Below, piece after piece: positions 21,973 through 29,467 of a DNA stretch of 32,832 nucleotides (positions within the stretch are counted from its first letter, which is position 1; every line of letters begins with the position of its first letter). Position numbers and translations under genes: made by a program. This DNA comes from an uncultured Clostridiaceae bacterium (GTDB lineage Bacteria > Bacillota > Clostridia > TANB77 > CAG-465): assembly GCA_947381905.1 (NCBI GenBank), contig CANCXL010000019.1, positions 1 through 32,832 on the forward strand, given 5' to 3'. The notes below the pieces were generated by a model. It saw only the letters and a list, made by a program, of their open reading frames with translations. It searched no databases and had not been told where the DNA came from.

Positions 21973-22545
21973 TTAATCTTTATATTTTGGTAATTTACAA
22001 AGTTCTTCGTAAGTCATTTCACTTTCTGACTTATGATTACTTATGCCATCTCCCGTTTGTGGTGGTGGCTCCTTAGAATATTCACTTATTGCTTTTTCTC
22101 TATCTAATTTAGATGTCTTCTCAAAAATATCTAACTTTTTATTAATACTTTCTGCATTTTCTCTTGAAAAATCAATAGTATCTAAATACTCTATAGATAT
22201 ACCTCTTTGACTTGCTTGACGAATTGTTTCATCTTTTAATTTATAAGCATTTAATTCGCTTTCTGCTTTATTAGCTCTAGCTTTCTCCTGCTCTAATTCA
22301 TAACTTCTTTTTTGATCTTCGTCCATTTTTGCAAGTCTTTCTGCTTCTGCCTGTTTATTTTTATTGTCAGCCTCCCATTTTGTCTTAGCAGTTTGTAATG
22401 ATTGAGCTATTTTTTTATCAAATGCACTTTGATATTCTTTATCTTGTAATAACTCATCAAAACTTTTCTTTGTTTCTGTTGCTTTTTCTGCCCCAGCATT
22501 ATCTGTTGTTACCTCTGTCCCAACATCTTTCTTTTCATCATCCAT
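21973..22545 (-). CDS. Scaffold protein, DUF4355-like
   Basis: ATG 22545 is selected because AAGGAGG lies 7 nt upstream; a longer frame to 22584 has no such site. The 190-residue product is highly charged and helical (FDELLQDKEYQSAFDKKIAQ, then ALQTAKTKWEADNK-like and AERLAKMDEDQKRSYELEQE). It ends with a short acidic/proline segment. The F-x-x-x-L-x-x-K-E-Y-Q-S-x-F-D start and a long coiled region are hallmarks of DUF4355 scaffold proteins encoded before the major capsid gene; they guide capsid assembly. Confidence 0.88.
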   Translation of the reverse strand: MDDEKKDVGTEVTTDNAGAEKATETKKSFDELLQDKEYQSAFDKKIAQSLQTAKTKWEADNKNKQAEAERLAKMDEDQKRSYELEQEKARANKAESELNAYKLKDETIRQASQRGISIEYLDTIDFSRENAESINKKLDIFEKTSKLDREKAISEYSKEPPPQTGDGISNHKSESEMTYEELCKLPKYKD

Positions 22546-22635
22546 AAAAATCCTCCTTGTCCCAATTTGTTCATTTAAGCCCAAACTGTTACTTAATTTA
22601 ATCCTTTATTCAAGCTAACTAGGAAAAAACGCATA

Positions 22636-22658
22636 AAAAATAAGAGCTTTCGCTCTTT
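22636..22658 (-). terminator. Terminator ending accessory island 2
   Basis: Minus-strand RNA has AAGAGC paired with GCTCTT around a GAAA loop, followed by ATTTTTTATG. It lies after the 51-residue membrane protein and before the scaffold gene. Confidence 0.85.
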
Positions 22659-22673
22659 TTACCTTTTTAAATA

Positions 22674-22829
22674 TTATATTACTATTCTTACAATGCCTAT
22701 TGTAAATAATATTAACCAATATATTGCTACATTATAGTCTGTATTAAATATTTGATTTATTCCATTTACTACTAATGTATCTATATTAAACCAAGTTAAT
22801 ATCCATCCAAATAACATTATCCAAAACAT
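22674..22829 (-). CDS. Small tryptophan-rich membrane protein
   Basis: This 51-residue ORF has AAGGAGG 7 nt before its ATG, so translation is likely. It begins MFWIMLFGWILTWFNIDTLV and ends with a second hydrophobic stretch (NVAIYWLILFTIGIVRIVI), giving two membrane segments. No relation to the 55-residue cassette proteins is seen. It is bounded by terminators on both sides, so it may be its own unit, but no separate promoter is obvious. Confidence 0.6.
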   Translation of the reverse strand: MFWIMLFGWILTWFNIDTLVVNGINQIFNTDYNVAIYWLILFTIGIVRIVI

Positions 22830-22857
22830 ATTTTCCTCCTTTCAAAAAAATATATAT

Positions 22858-22889
22858 AAAGAGCTATAGATTAATCTATAACCCTTTAT
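22858..22889 (-). terminator. Terminator after HNH gene of cassette 2
   Basis: Minus-strand RNA forms a long stem around TATAGATTAATCTATA, extended by AAAGG and CTTT arms, followed by a U-rich tract. It begins 8 bp after the HNH stop codon. Confidence 0.65.
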
Positions 22890-22897
22890 TAAATAAT

Positions 22898-23551
22898 TTA
22901 TAACTTATATTTCCATATATACCCTCCTGCTGTTCTACGATTACCCCTGCAACAATTAGATATATTACAACTCTTTATTTTTATTTCTCTCTCAATATCT
23001 TTAATACAATTCCACTCTTTTATTATATTTTCATTTAAGTCATATTGTATAACTTTTTTAGATAATGGATTTTTTATACCTCTATTCCCATAATTGGGAT
23101 TAGCTATTCCCTTTCCTGTTACTTTTTTTAATTGTTCAGGTTGTTGACCATAACTCCAATGTTCTTTTCCTTTTTTTCTTAAGCCTATTCTCCAAGAATG
23201 ATCTTGATTTTCTTGATTATCACACCATTCTAAATTGCAAATACTATTATTTTGTTTATTTCCATCTTTATGATTTATTTGTGGTTTACCTTCTGGATTT
23301 GGTATAAATGCTTGTGCTACTACTCTATGTACCTTTATTGTAGTATTTACTCCATTTAAAGCTAAATTTGCTCTATAATATCCTCTTGTATCTTTACAAT
23401 ATTTTAATAATTTTTCGGGATAAGTTCTATAAAATCTTGACCCCTTAGGTCCTATTCTTTCTATTATTCTTCCTAAACTTTTAATTTTTCCCAAATTGCT
23501 AACTTGATATAATCCTTCATATCCTTTTATATCTTTCCATATTTCTTCCAA
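22898..23551 (-). CDS. NUMOD4-HNH-NUMOD1 homing endonuclease
   Basis: The 217-residue protein has a NUMOD4 motif (EEIWKDIKGYEGLYQVSNLG), an HNH domain in the middle (KVHRVVAQAFIPNP, INHKDGNKQNNSICNLEWC), and a C-terminal NUMOD1 DNA-binding motif (KKVIQYDLNENIIKEWNCIK, ISNCCRGNRRTAGGYIWKY). This is a complete domain set for a group I-like homing endonuclease that cuts DNA and promotes its own spread; the catalytic His and Asn are present. It sits as the last gene of cassette 2 in the slot that the antirepressor fills in cassette 1, and may have helped mobilise the cassette. Confidence 0.93.
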   Translation of the reverse strand: MEEIWKDIKGYEGLYQVSNLGKIKSLGRIIERIGPKGSRFYRTYPEKLLKYCKDTRGYYRANLALNGVNTTIKVHRVVAQAFIPNPEGKPQINHKDGNKQNNSICNLEWCDNQENQDHSWRIGLRKKGKEHWSYGQQPEQLKKVTGKGIANPNYGNRGIKNPLSKKVIQYDLNENIIKEWNCIKDIEREIKIKSCNISNCCRGNRRTAGGYIWKYKL

Positions 23552-23554
23552 ATT

Positions 23555-23722
23555 TTATATCCCCCTTAAAATATATCTCACTAAATTGTTATATAGACTT
23601 ATTCTTGTTAATCTATATACTATTGCTTGTACACTTATTAGTGTAATTATTGTTGGCATACACAAGCATATTATTCTTGCTATGCACATTATTATTAAAA
23701 TTGTTCCTTCTAATATACTCAT
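23555..23722 (-). CDS. 55-residue membrane protein, copy 2 of a duplicated family
   Basis: This protein starts MSILEGTILIIMCIARIICL and ends ISLYNNLVRYILRGI. It is the paralogue of 10739-10906 with the same length and 24 identical positions in my ungapped alignment. It has two hydrophobic stretches (6-22, 24-34) and a basic amphipathic C-terminus. The start overlaps the upstream stop by a few bases (TAATATG), and the HNH gene follows with its AAGGGGG ribosome-binding site in the last codons, exactly as in cassette 1. Function unknown; conservation in two modules with different effectors argues for a real cassette role. Confidence 0.75.
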   Translation of the reverse strand: MSILEGTILIIMCIARIICLCMPTIITLISVQAIVYRLTRISLYNNLVRYILRGI

Positions 23723-23723
23723 A

Positions 23724-24113
23724 TTAAATCCATCCTTTATAGCACATTACTTTCATTAACTCGTCTGCTATATTTTCTTCTTTAATATATGGATTTAAAT
23801 ATAATATTGGTCCAAAATCAGTATGTTGTAATCTTATTTGTCCATAATCTAACCAGTATGCTCTTTTAATTAAATATATATTTCTTTCTTCTTTATAAAC
23901 AAACCAATTTATTACTTTTTCAACTTGTTTTTCTTTCCACTCTTTTACCCAAGCTTCTATACTTTCTCTATTTTCTTTTAATATTTCTTCTATTATTTCT
24001 TGTACTTCTTCCTCATAATCTTTATTAATTTCTAATTTAAATTTACAGTTTTGTATATCTACTATAAATTTTGATCTACAATTTAAATTCTCTTTTATTT
24101 CTGTTTCAAACAT
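23724..24113 (-). CDS. Hypothetical protein in RHH cassette 2
   Basis: The 129-residue protein is highly acidic in the middle (INKDYEEEVQEIIEEILKEN) followed by WVKEWKEKQVEKVINWFVYK and a C-terminal aromatic part (RAYWLDYGQIRLQHTDFGPI). It is soluble and has no recognisable motif. It fills the slot between short RNA 2 and the 55-residue membrane protein and is unrelated to the gene in the same slot in cassette 1. Confidence 0.7.
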   Translation of the reverse strand: MFETEIKENLNCRSKFIVDIQNCKFKLEINKDYEEEVQEIIEEILKENRESIEAWVKEWKEKQVEKVINWFVYKEERNIYLIKRAYWLDYGQIRLQHTDFGPILYLNPYIKEENIADELMKVMCYKGWI

Positions 24114-24152
24114 AAAAAATTACCCCTCTCTTCAAATAATCCAAAACATCAC

Positions 24153-24181
24153 TTGAAAAAATGGGCAAAACTTGATATAAT
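24153..24181 (+). promoter_or_regulatory. Plus-strand promoter for short RNA 2
   Basis: TTGAAA (24153-24158) and TATAAT (24176-24181) with a 17-bp spacer point toward the RHH gene of cassette 2; start expected near 24188. Confidence 0.85.
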
Positions 24182-24187
24182 TACGAT

Positions 24188-24290
24188 AGTTACTTTATGT
24201 AACTAAACATAAAAATATCTCTTTCAAGAAGATATTTTGGTTGAGCAGTCTGTTTCGGTCGCCAAACTTTAGACAGGCTGTTCTTTTTTA
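24188..24290 (+). ncRNA. Convergent short RNA 2, antisense to the RHH operon
   Basis: This transcript of about 100 nt has three hairpins: TAGTTAC/GTAACTA (24186-24204), AAAATATCT/AGATATTTT (24211-24237) and an 8-bp terminator stem (CAGTCTGT, 24246-24253, with ACAGGCTG, 24273-24280, one G-U pair) followed by TTCTTTTTT. It is antisense to the gap between the RHH gene and the next ORF of the minus-strand operon. Its 19-nt terminator loop contains GTCGCCAAACT (24258-24268), fully complementary to the loop of short RNA 1. Antisense control of the cassette is inferred from geometry. Confidence 0.78.
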
Positions 24291-24331
24291 TTATTTTACA
24301 AATTAACATTAAATCTTGTCAATCCCTTTTT

Positions 24332-24508
24332 CTATTTATCTGAATTTTTCTCCAACTTATTTATTCCATCTCTAATACCTTTACTATATCCTATATTATT
24401 TTTATTACAATAATTATCTAATTTCTTAAATGTATCATCATCTAATCTTACTGTTAATCTTGTATTTTTTACAGAATCAGTTGGTCTTCCCATTTTCTTT
24501 TCAGACAA
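24332..24508 (-). CDS. RHH repressor of cassette 2
   Basis: Translation from TTG 24508 is supported by an AGGAGGG site 6 nt upstream, giving 58 residues that begin MSEKKMGRPTDSVKNTRLTV. A downstream ATG at 24493 lacks such a site. The strand LTVRLDDDTFKKL and helices (LDNYCNKNNIGYSKGIRDGI) are typical of the GRPT-type RHH proteins common in Clostridia phages. GTCTGACA and TGTCAGAC half-sites flank the -10 box, so it probably represses its own operon, which includes the HNH gene. The gap 24114-24331 is filled by the short RNA and its promoter. Confidence 0.87.
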   Translation of the reverse strand: MSEKKMGRPTDSVKNTRLTVRLDDDTFKKLDNYCNKNNIGYSKGIRDGINKLEKNSDK

Positions 24509-24524
24509 CTTTCTCCCTCCTTTC

Positions 24525-24565
24525 GTCTGACAATACTATTATATCATATGTCAGACATAAGTCAA
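24525..24565 (-). promoter_or_regulatory. RHH cassette 2 promoter with inverted operator half-sites
   Basis: On the minus strand TTGACT (24565-24560) and TATAAT (24543-24538) are 16 bp apart. GTCTGACA (24525-24532) and TGTCAGAC (24549-24556) form an inverted repeat with 24-bp spacing around the -10 box. The site differs in sequence from that of cassette 1, as expected if each RHH protein has its own specificity. Confidence 0.82.
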
Positions 24566-24668
24566 GAGATTTTTCTAAAAAAGTTAAAAATATTTTTTTC
24601 CTGCCTGTTTGGTTTTATTTTTTATGTTTTCAAGGTACAAAAAAGAGCTAACTTTCGTTAACTCTAAA
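24561..24668. repeat. Duplicated 108-bp flank, copy 2
   Basis: Second copy of the sequence at 11532-11638, in the same orientation relative to the RHH gene, with the final 40 or more bases identical. It abuts the -35 box of the cassette and ends at the stop codon region of the head gene upstream. Confidence 0.85.
24641..24666 (-). terminator. Terminator after small head-region gene
   Basis: Same 9-bp stem and GAAA loop as at 11612-11636, part of the duplicated flank, followed by a run of T on the minus strand. It separates the head genes from cassette 2. Confidence 0.85.
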
Positions 24669-24893
24669 TCATTTATTATTTTTTCTTAATAACCATGGAA
24701 TCTCAAATCCATGTTCTAATTCTTCTTTTAATTTTTCATCAGCTTTTTCATAATCAATGTCTTTAGTTAATGTTTTATAATGCTCTAGTACCTCTTTATC
24801 TTTCCAATCTAATTCATTATAAAATTCGACTGCTTGTTTTGGTGTAATTTCATTAATGTTTTTTATCTTTAAATATTCTTCCTTTAAACTCAT
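24669..24893 (-). CDS. Small helical protein after minor head gene
   Basis: This 74-residue protein starts at an ATG overlapping the minor head stop codon by 4 nt (ATGA). It is charged and helical (SLKEEYLKIKNINEITPKQA, VEFYNELDWKDKEVLEHY) and ends GFEIPWLLRKNNK. No family recognised. Coupling to the head gene suggests a structural or assembly role. Confidence 0.7.
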   Translation of the reverse strand: MSLKEEYLKIKNINEITPKQAVEFYNELDWKDKEVLEHYKTLTKDIDYEKADEKLKEELEHGFEIPWLLRKNNK

Positions 24894-26446
24894 TCTAATA
24901 TCTCCTTAATAATCTTATAAAATTTAGGTAATTTTTCTTTCAAGTTGTTTGGATTCTCAAAGTACTCTCTAAAACTCTCACTGAATATTTCAGTAATATA
25001 CTCTAATTTTATTTTTCCATAATTATCTTTAGTCTCATTTATATTATTGCAATGAATATACCCTTGATACTCATCTATAAAATTATCATTTTTTAGTGCA
25101 TATAGTAATCTATTGTCTCTCTCAATTATAGTTAATTTACTAACATTTACTAATTCTTGTTTTACTTTTAAGTATTCTTTATTCCCTTTTAATACTATAT
25201 CTTCTATTAAATGTCCTATTTCATGTATTACTTCATATTTATTTGCTCCTTGATAAATATATATCACTTTATTTTTAGAATCATATCTACTAAAATCGAA
25301 CTGACTTGTTCCTTTAGTTACAATAATAAATTGTAAATTATCATTTAAAGTTTTTCCTAATTTTATAGGTAATAAATTAATTGCATCATTTATAGCTTTT
25401 TCTTCGTTAATAGTATCATAGTCTTTTGTAACATTTTTTCTAATATATGGAACAATTATATCATCTTTATTTCTTAATGTCGATATATTTACATATTGAA
25501 TAGTCGAATGACACCAATGAAAAAATGAAGTTATAGGAGGAAGATTAGCTCCTTGTACTAAACCCCAAACTTTGATTTTTTCTTGTCTTATATCTTTTAT
25601 TGATAACCCTACATATCTTGTAAATTCATTATAATCATTAATACTAAATATCATTCCATCCATATATTTACACATCGGAGTTACATTATCACAATTATCT
25701 GATATAAAACGTACCTTTGCCTTCTTATCTAATAATTTTATTCCTTCAAGTTTTGCTCTATTATCTAATTCGATTAACTTATGGTCAATAACTCCATATA
25801 TTTTATTTCCATTTATTTTTATCTTATTATCTACTTGTCTATCTATAATATTTTGAAATTCTACATCGTATATGTCTAATTCTTTTTGCTGATTTATATT
25901 TATTATAGCTTGTCTATATAATTTATCTGTATTATTCTTTATTACTATTTGTTTATATGTATTAAGATCATATCCATAACTATCATTCATCGCTAATAAA
26001 CTCAAGAACAATATATCAGTTAATGTTAATATCTCTTTTCGTTTATAAAGAGGCAAACTTTCGTTTACCTCTTCTTGTCCTTTTGTATAATAGTAATTCA
26101 TATCATTATATATTACTTGATTTTCATACTCATCTAACTTATTTTGTTCTTCTATATATGCGCTATATATTAATAATTCTAATATTTCACTATTCTTTAC
26201 TCTTGTTCTATTATATATATTATTTGCTAAAGCTCCAAAATAGCCTTTTAAAAGTTTTTTATCCTTCCACTCAACTATTTTTACGTCTATCATATTTTTT
26301 GTCCTTTTATCTGTAATATTATAAATATTTTCATAAGTTAGATTAAGTATTTTAAAAATTTCCTGTAGTCTATTTTTGGTCTGTTTGCTAATTTTATTAT
26401 ATATTTTATTTAATTTCCTCATTTGGTTATCGTGATGTTGCCACAT
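24890..26446 (-). CDS. Minor head protein (SPP1 gp7-like) with HEXXH metallopeptidase-like region
   Basis: The 518-residue protein follows the portal gene by 12 nt, the usual place of gp7-like head morphogenesis proteins. The N-terminal half is helical; near residue 305-330 one reads KVWGLVQGANLPPI then SFFHWCHSTIQYVN, like the gp7-family segment with its Cys/His motif. The C-terminal part (about 370-518) contains VIHEIGHLIED, an HEXXH zinc-binding motif at residues 408-412, with further Glu residues downstream (ITEIFSESFREYFENP) that could be a third ligand as in the E-S-F-A-E-x-F pattern of zincins. It may be a capsid-associated peptidase. Start 26446 (MWQHHDNQ) follows GAGGTG. Confidence 0.82.
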   Translation of the reverse strand: MWQHHDNQMRKLNKIYNKISKQTKNRLQEIFKILNLTYENIYNITDKRTKNMIDVKIVEWKDKKLLKGYFGALANNIYNRTRVKNSEILELLIYSAYIEEQNKLDEYENQVIYNDMNYYYTKGQEEVNESLPLYKRKEILTLTDILFLSLLAMNDSYGYDLNTYKQIVIKNNTDKLYRQAIININQQKELDIYDVEFQNIIDRQVDNKIKINGNKIYGVIDHKLIELDNRAKLEGIKLLDKKAKVRFISDNCDNVTPMCKYMDGMIFSINDYNEFTRYVGLSIKDIRQEKIKVWGLVQGANLPPITSFFHWCHSTIQYVNISTLRNKDDIIVPYIRKNVTKDYDTINEEKAINDAINLLPIKLGKTLNDNLQFIIVTKGTSQFDFSRYDSKNKVIYIYQGANKYEVIHEIGHLIEDIVLKGNKEYLKVKQELVNVSKLTIIERDNRLLYALKNDNFIDEYQGYIHCNNINETKDNYGKIKLEYITEIFSESFREYFENPNNLKEKLPKFYKIIKEILE

Positions 26447-26458
26447 TAAACAACACCT

Positions 26459-28054
26459 CTATTCTTTAAAACCATTTATAGGCACTGAATCTTTTTGTTT
26501 TATATTATCTTTTTTGAGTTCTTTTTGTTCATATTGCTTGTTATTATTTTTCTTATCAGTATCTAGTCTTAACATTTTCATATTTTCTGCATTTTTCTTT
26601 ATATTTTCTTGATCTTGATTATCCATTTTAGATAATTCACTTATTGCATCTAAATCCATATTTAAAAGTTTAATAATTGTCTCGTCTGAAAGAAGACCTC
26701 TTAATTTTAATGCATTTATTATATCTGTTGATCTATCTGATGGTAGATTTCTATTTAGTTTTGTTTCTATGTCCCTATAATCATAACTTTTTCCTTTTTC
26801 TTTGTTTATTTTATTAAATATTATTCTCCATCTTCTATTATATCCTTCTGTAAAATCCCCCTCAAATGTTGCAACATATTGTTGTAAACCAAAAAATTTC
26901 TTTTCTAATGCTGCATTATTATCTGCTTGAGTAAATCCTAAATCTGTCATATTAGGACAAAACGAACAAAGGCATATTATGTCCATTAATGTCTTTTTAT
27001 GATTTTGTACTGCTGTATCATTTACATCCTTTTCTACCCACGCTATATCACTATTAACTTCCTTGCTACCATTTAAATACCTTACTCTACTTTCTAGGAC
27101 ATGTTGATCTTCTAATACTCTTGCTGGATTTATAATATCGTTTCCATTATCATCTTGTATTATTAATGGATTTTGTGGTTCATATCCTATAACCTTAAGT
27201 ATTGCTTCATCATTATATTTAAATAAATTTCTAGAGTTTTGTATACATCTCTCATAAGCTCTAATTAAACTAATTACTGGCTCAAATATAGCTTCTCCTT
27301 CACAATTTTCAATAGCAGTAGCAGGTATATCATCATCCCATTTTTTAGGTTGTCTTTCTTCTTTTTTTTCTTTGAATAATGGTTCATTCTTAAATTTTAC
27401 TTTGTACTCTGGACTTCCAAATAACTTTCTCTTTTCAGGAGTATCATAATAATATCTTTTTCCTTCTGAAGTAGTAAGTTCTATCATTTGCTGATATTCA
27501 CCATCTGCCATATATGTTTGTATAATTCTATATAATCCTATTAATTTCTTTTTTAATGAATAATCCCAAATAGCCACTGTTTCAAGCGCATCACTTCTAG
27601 CAATAGTTATTTCTTCTGTATTTTCATCTTTATAATATACTTCATAACAAGCTCTTTTAACTAAAAAATCTAAAACCATATGAAAGAAATGTGAAGAATC
27701 ATTATTATAATCTGTTATATGTTTTATTATCTCTTCTATTTCAGATATTTCTTTCTTGCTATTAGTCCCATAATTAAATATTTCTTGAATTATTTTATCT
27801 TTTTCTTCATTAAAAGCTTTAACTTTATACGTTGGCGCTTTACCTCCAAAATATCCTGCTGCCATTATACTAATATATCTTTCCAATGGAACTTTTATAT
27901 CCTCGTCAGATAAGCTAGATAGTTCTTCATCTGTTAATTTCCTTCTAAATGCTTCATATAATTTTTTTCTTTTGTCTAGTTCAACTTGAGCTTTACTATA
28001 TATAGCTGTTATACTTTCTTCTTGTGTTAGTCTTTCTTTACTATATCTTAACAT
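26459..28054 (-). CDS. Portal protein (SPP1 gp6-like)
   Basis: The 531-residue protein forms the dodecameric channel at one capsid vertex through which DNA is packaged. It begins MLRYSKERLTQEESITAIYS, carries the common MAAGYFGGKAPTYKV segment near residue 65, a central domain with YNDEAILKVIGYEPQN, then GFTQADNNAALEKKFFGLQ, and ends in a Lys/Asn-rich tail. Length and motifs fit SPP1-type portals. A good AGGAGG site precedes the start; the terminase lies 9 nt upstream. Confidence 0.93.
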   Translation of the reverse strand: MLRYSKERLTQEESITAIYSKAQVELDKRKKLYEAFRRKLTDEELSSLSDEDIKVPLERYISIMAAGYFGGKAPTYKVKAFNEEKDKIIQEIFNYGTNSKKEISEIEEIIKHITDYNNDSSHFFHMVLDFLVKRACYEVYYKDENTEEITIARSDALETVAIWDYSLKKKLIGLYRIIQTYMADGEYQQMIELTTSEGKRYYYDTPEKRKLFGSPEYKVKFKNEPLFKEKKEERQPKKWDDDIPATAIENCEGEAIFEPVISLIRAYERCIQNSRNLFKYNDEAILKVIGYEPQNPLIIQDDNGNDIINPARVLEDQHVLESRVRYLNGSKEVNSDIAWVEKDVNDTAVQNHKKTLMDIICLCSFCPNMTDLGFTQADNNAALEKKFFGLQQYVATFEGDFTEGYNRRWRIIFNKINKEKGKSYDYRDIETKLNRNLPSDRSTDIINALKLRGLLSDETIIKLLNMDLDAISELSKMDNQDQENIKKNAENMKMLRLDTDKKNNNKQYEQKELKKDNIKQKDSVPINGFKE

Positions 28055-28063
28055 TTCTTCCTC

Positions 28064-29467
28064 CTATGTTCTTATAAACGCCTTATTTGACATTTTCATG
28101 TTTTCATTTTTAGGTTTAGGATTTTCATATACACCTGTTAGGCAGTCTTCTGCATCGTCATGCTCATTTTTCCCAGTTCTAACATAGTGTTTTATGTGTT
28201 TTGCAAATTCTGGCCATTTATCTTCCCAGTTTATTGGAAAATATATATTATTCATAACTCCAGTTGAATTGCTTAATATTCTAGCCGTCTTATTTTCTCC
28301 TTGATGAAACCATCTAACATTTGTATGTCTATTTCCCATTTTTCTTAATTTTGTTATTACATTTCTAGCAAATCCTCTACCACCATTATTGCTTTCTATA
28401 TTTGCATTTCCTACATTATCCTTTGTCATCATTTTTGCTACTGCAGGTTCAGTTTCTTCCATTGCATCTTGGGTGTAAATAACATCTAAAATATAATAAT
28501 CATTGTTATACATTTGATAATCTATTGAACATAAAAAATCACTGCCTTCATCTGCAGTGTCTGTATAATTCATTATATAATGAGCTGGAGGTAACTTTTC
28601 ATATGTTTTAAAGTTACTATATAATCTATTCTTAACATCAATAGGTTCTTGTTGATAGTTAGCATATACTATGTCTTTATTCATATTCTTAGTTTTTAAC
28701 TTGTAATCTTCTTCATTTAATATGTCATCACATAGCATACTTCCATCATCTTGAACAGCCTTATAATTAATATGTCTTACATTATCATAATTATCTAATA
28801 TATATCCAGCTAAGTCTCCATCTGCCCATCTTGTCATTATTATAATTAGTTTAAAACCTGTTTCTGTTCTAGATAACATTGTATTATTAAACCAATCTAT
28901 TTGTTTTTGTAATGTATTTTCGTTGTATGCTTCTTCAACGTTCTTTATAAGATCATCTATTATCATAATAGTACATCCAAATCCTGTTGCTGTTCCTTTA
29001 GGCGATGTAGCAAGATAATTTGCTTGTCCACTACCTTCTAATGCCCATTTATTTGCGCTAGCCTCACCATCTTTTATTTTTGTATTCGGAAATATATCTG
29101 AATATGATATTATACCCTCTGTCTTTTGCGAAGCTATTTCATCTCTTACTGATTTTGCAAATGTCCCAGAGAGTATTTCATTATACGAACCCGTCATTAT
29201 CTTTTCTTTTGGATTTTTTCCTAATATCCACTCAACTAGTTTGCCTGCAGTTCTACTTTTTCCGTGTCTTGGTGGCATATTTATTACTAGAAATCTCTCA
29301 CTGCCTTCATAAAAGTCTTGTAATTCTTTACAGATGCTTTTTAAAAAATTTCTATCCTCTTTGTAAAAATCTGATGCAGTTAACTTACAATATTCAAAAA
29401 AATCACGTCTAGCTAATTCTAGATGTGCTTGCTTAATCAATTCTTCTTGTATGTTACTTATTACCAT
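28064..29467 (-). CDS. terL: Terminase large subunit
   Basis: This 467-residue ATPase/nuclease drives and cuts DNA during packaging. A Walker A motif is present at about 63-71 (NMPPRHGKS) and a Walker B at 166-172 (TIMIIDD), followed by an SRTETG and MTRWADGDLAG coupling motif. The C-terminal RNase H-like nuclease has acidic residues in DFLCSIDYQMYNNDYYI, NIESNNGGRG and HDDAEDCLTG. The start overlaps the terS stop by 14 nt, and no strong site precedes it, so translation is likely coupled. Confidence 0.96.
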   Translation of the reverse strand: MVISNIQEELIKQAHLELARRDFFEYCKLTASDFYKEDRNFLKSICKELQDFYEGSERFLVINMPPRHGKSRTAGKLVEWILGKNPKEKIMTGSYNEILSGTFAKSVRDEIASQKTEGIISYSDIFPNTKIKDGEASANKWALEGSGQANYLATSPKGTATGFGCTIMIIDDLIKNVEEAYNENTLQKQIDWFNNTMLSRTETGFKLIIIMTRWADGDLAGYILDNYDNVRHINYKAVQDDGSMLCDDILNEEDYKLKTKNMNKDIVYANYQQEPIDVKNRLYSNFKTYEKLPPAHYIMNYTDTADEGSDFLCSIDYQMYNNDYYILDVIYTQDAMEETEPAVAKMMTKDNVGNANIESNNGGRGFARNVITKLRKMGNRHTNVRWFHQGENKTARILSNSTGVMNNIYFPINWEDKWPEFAKHIKHYVRTGKNEHDDAEDCLTGVYENPKPKNENMKMSNKAFIRT

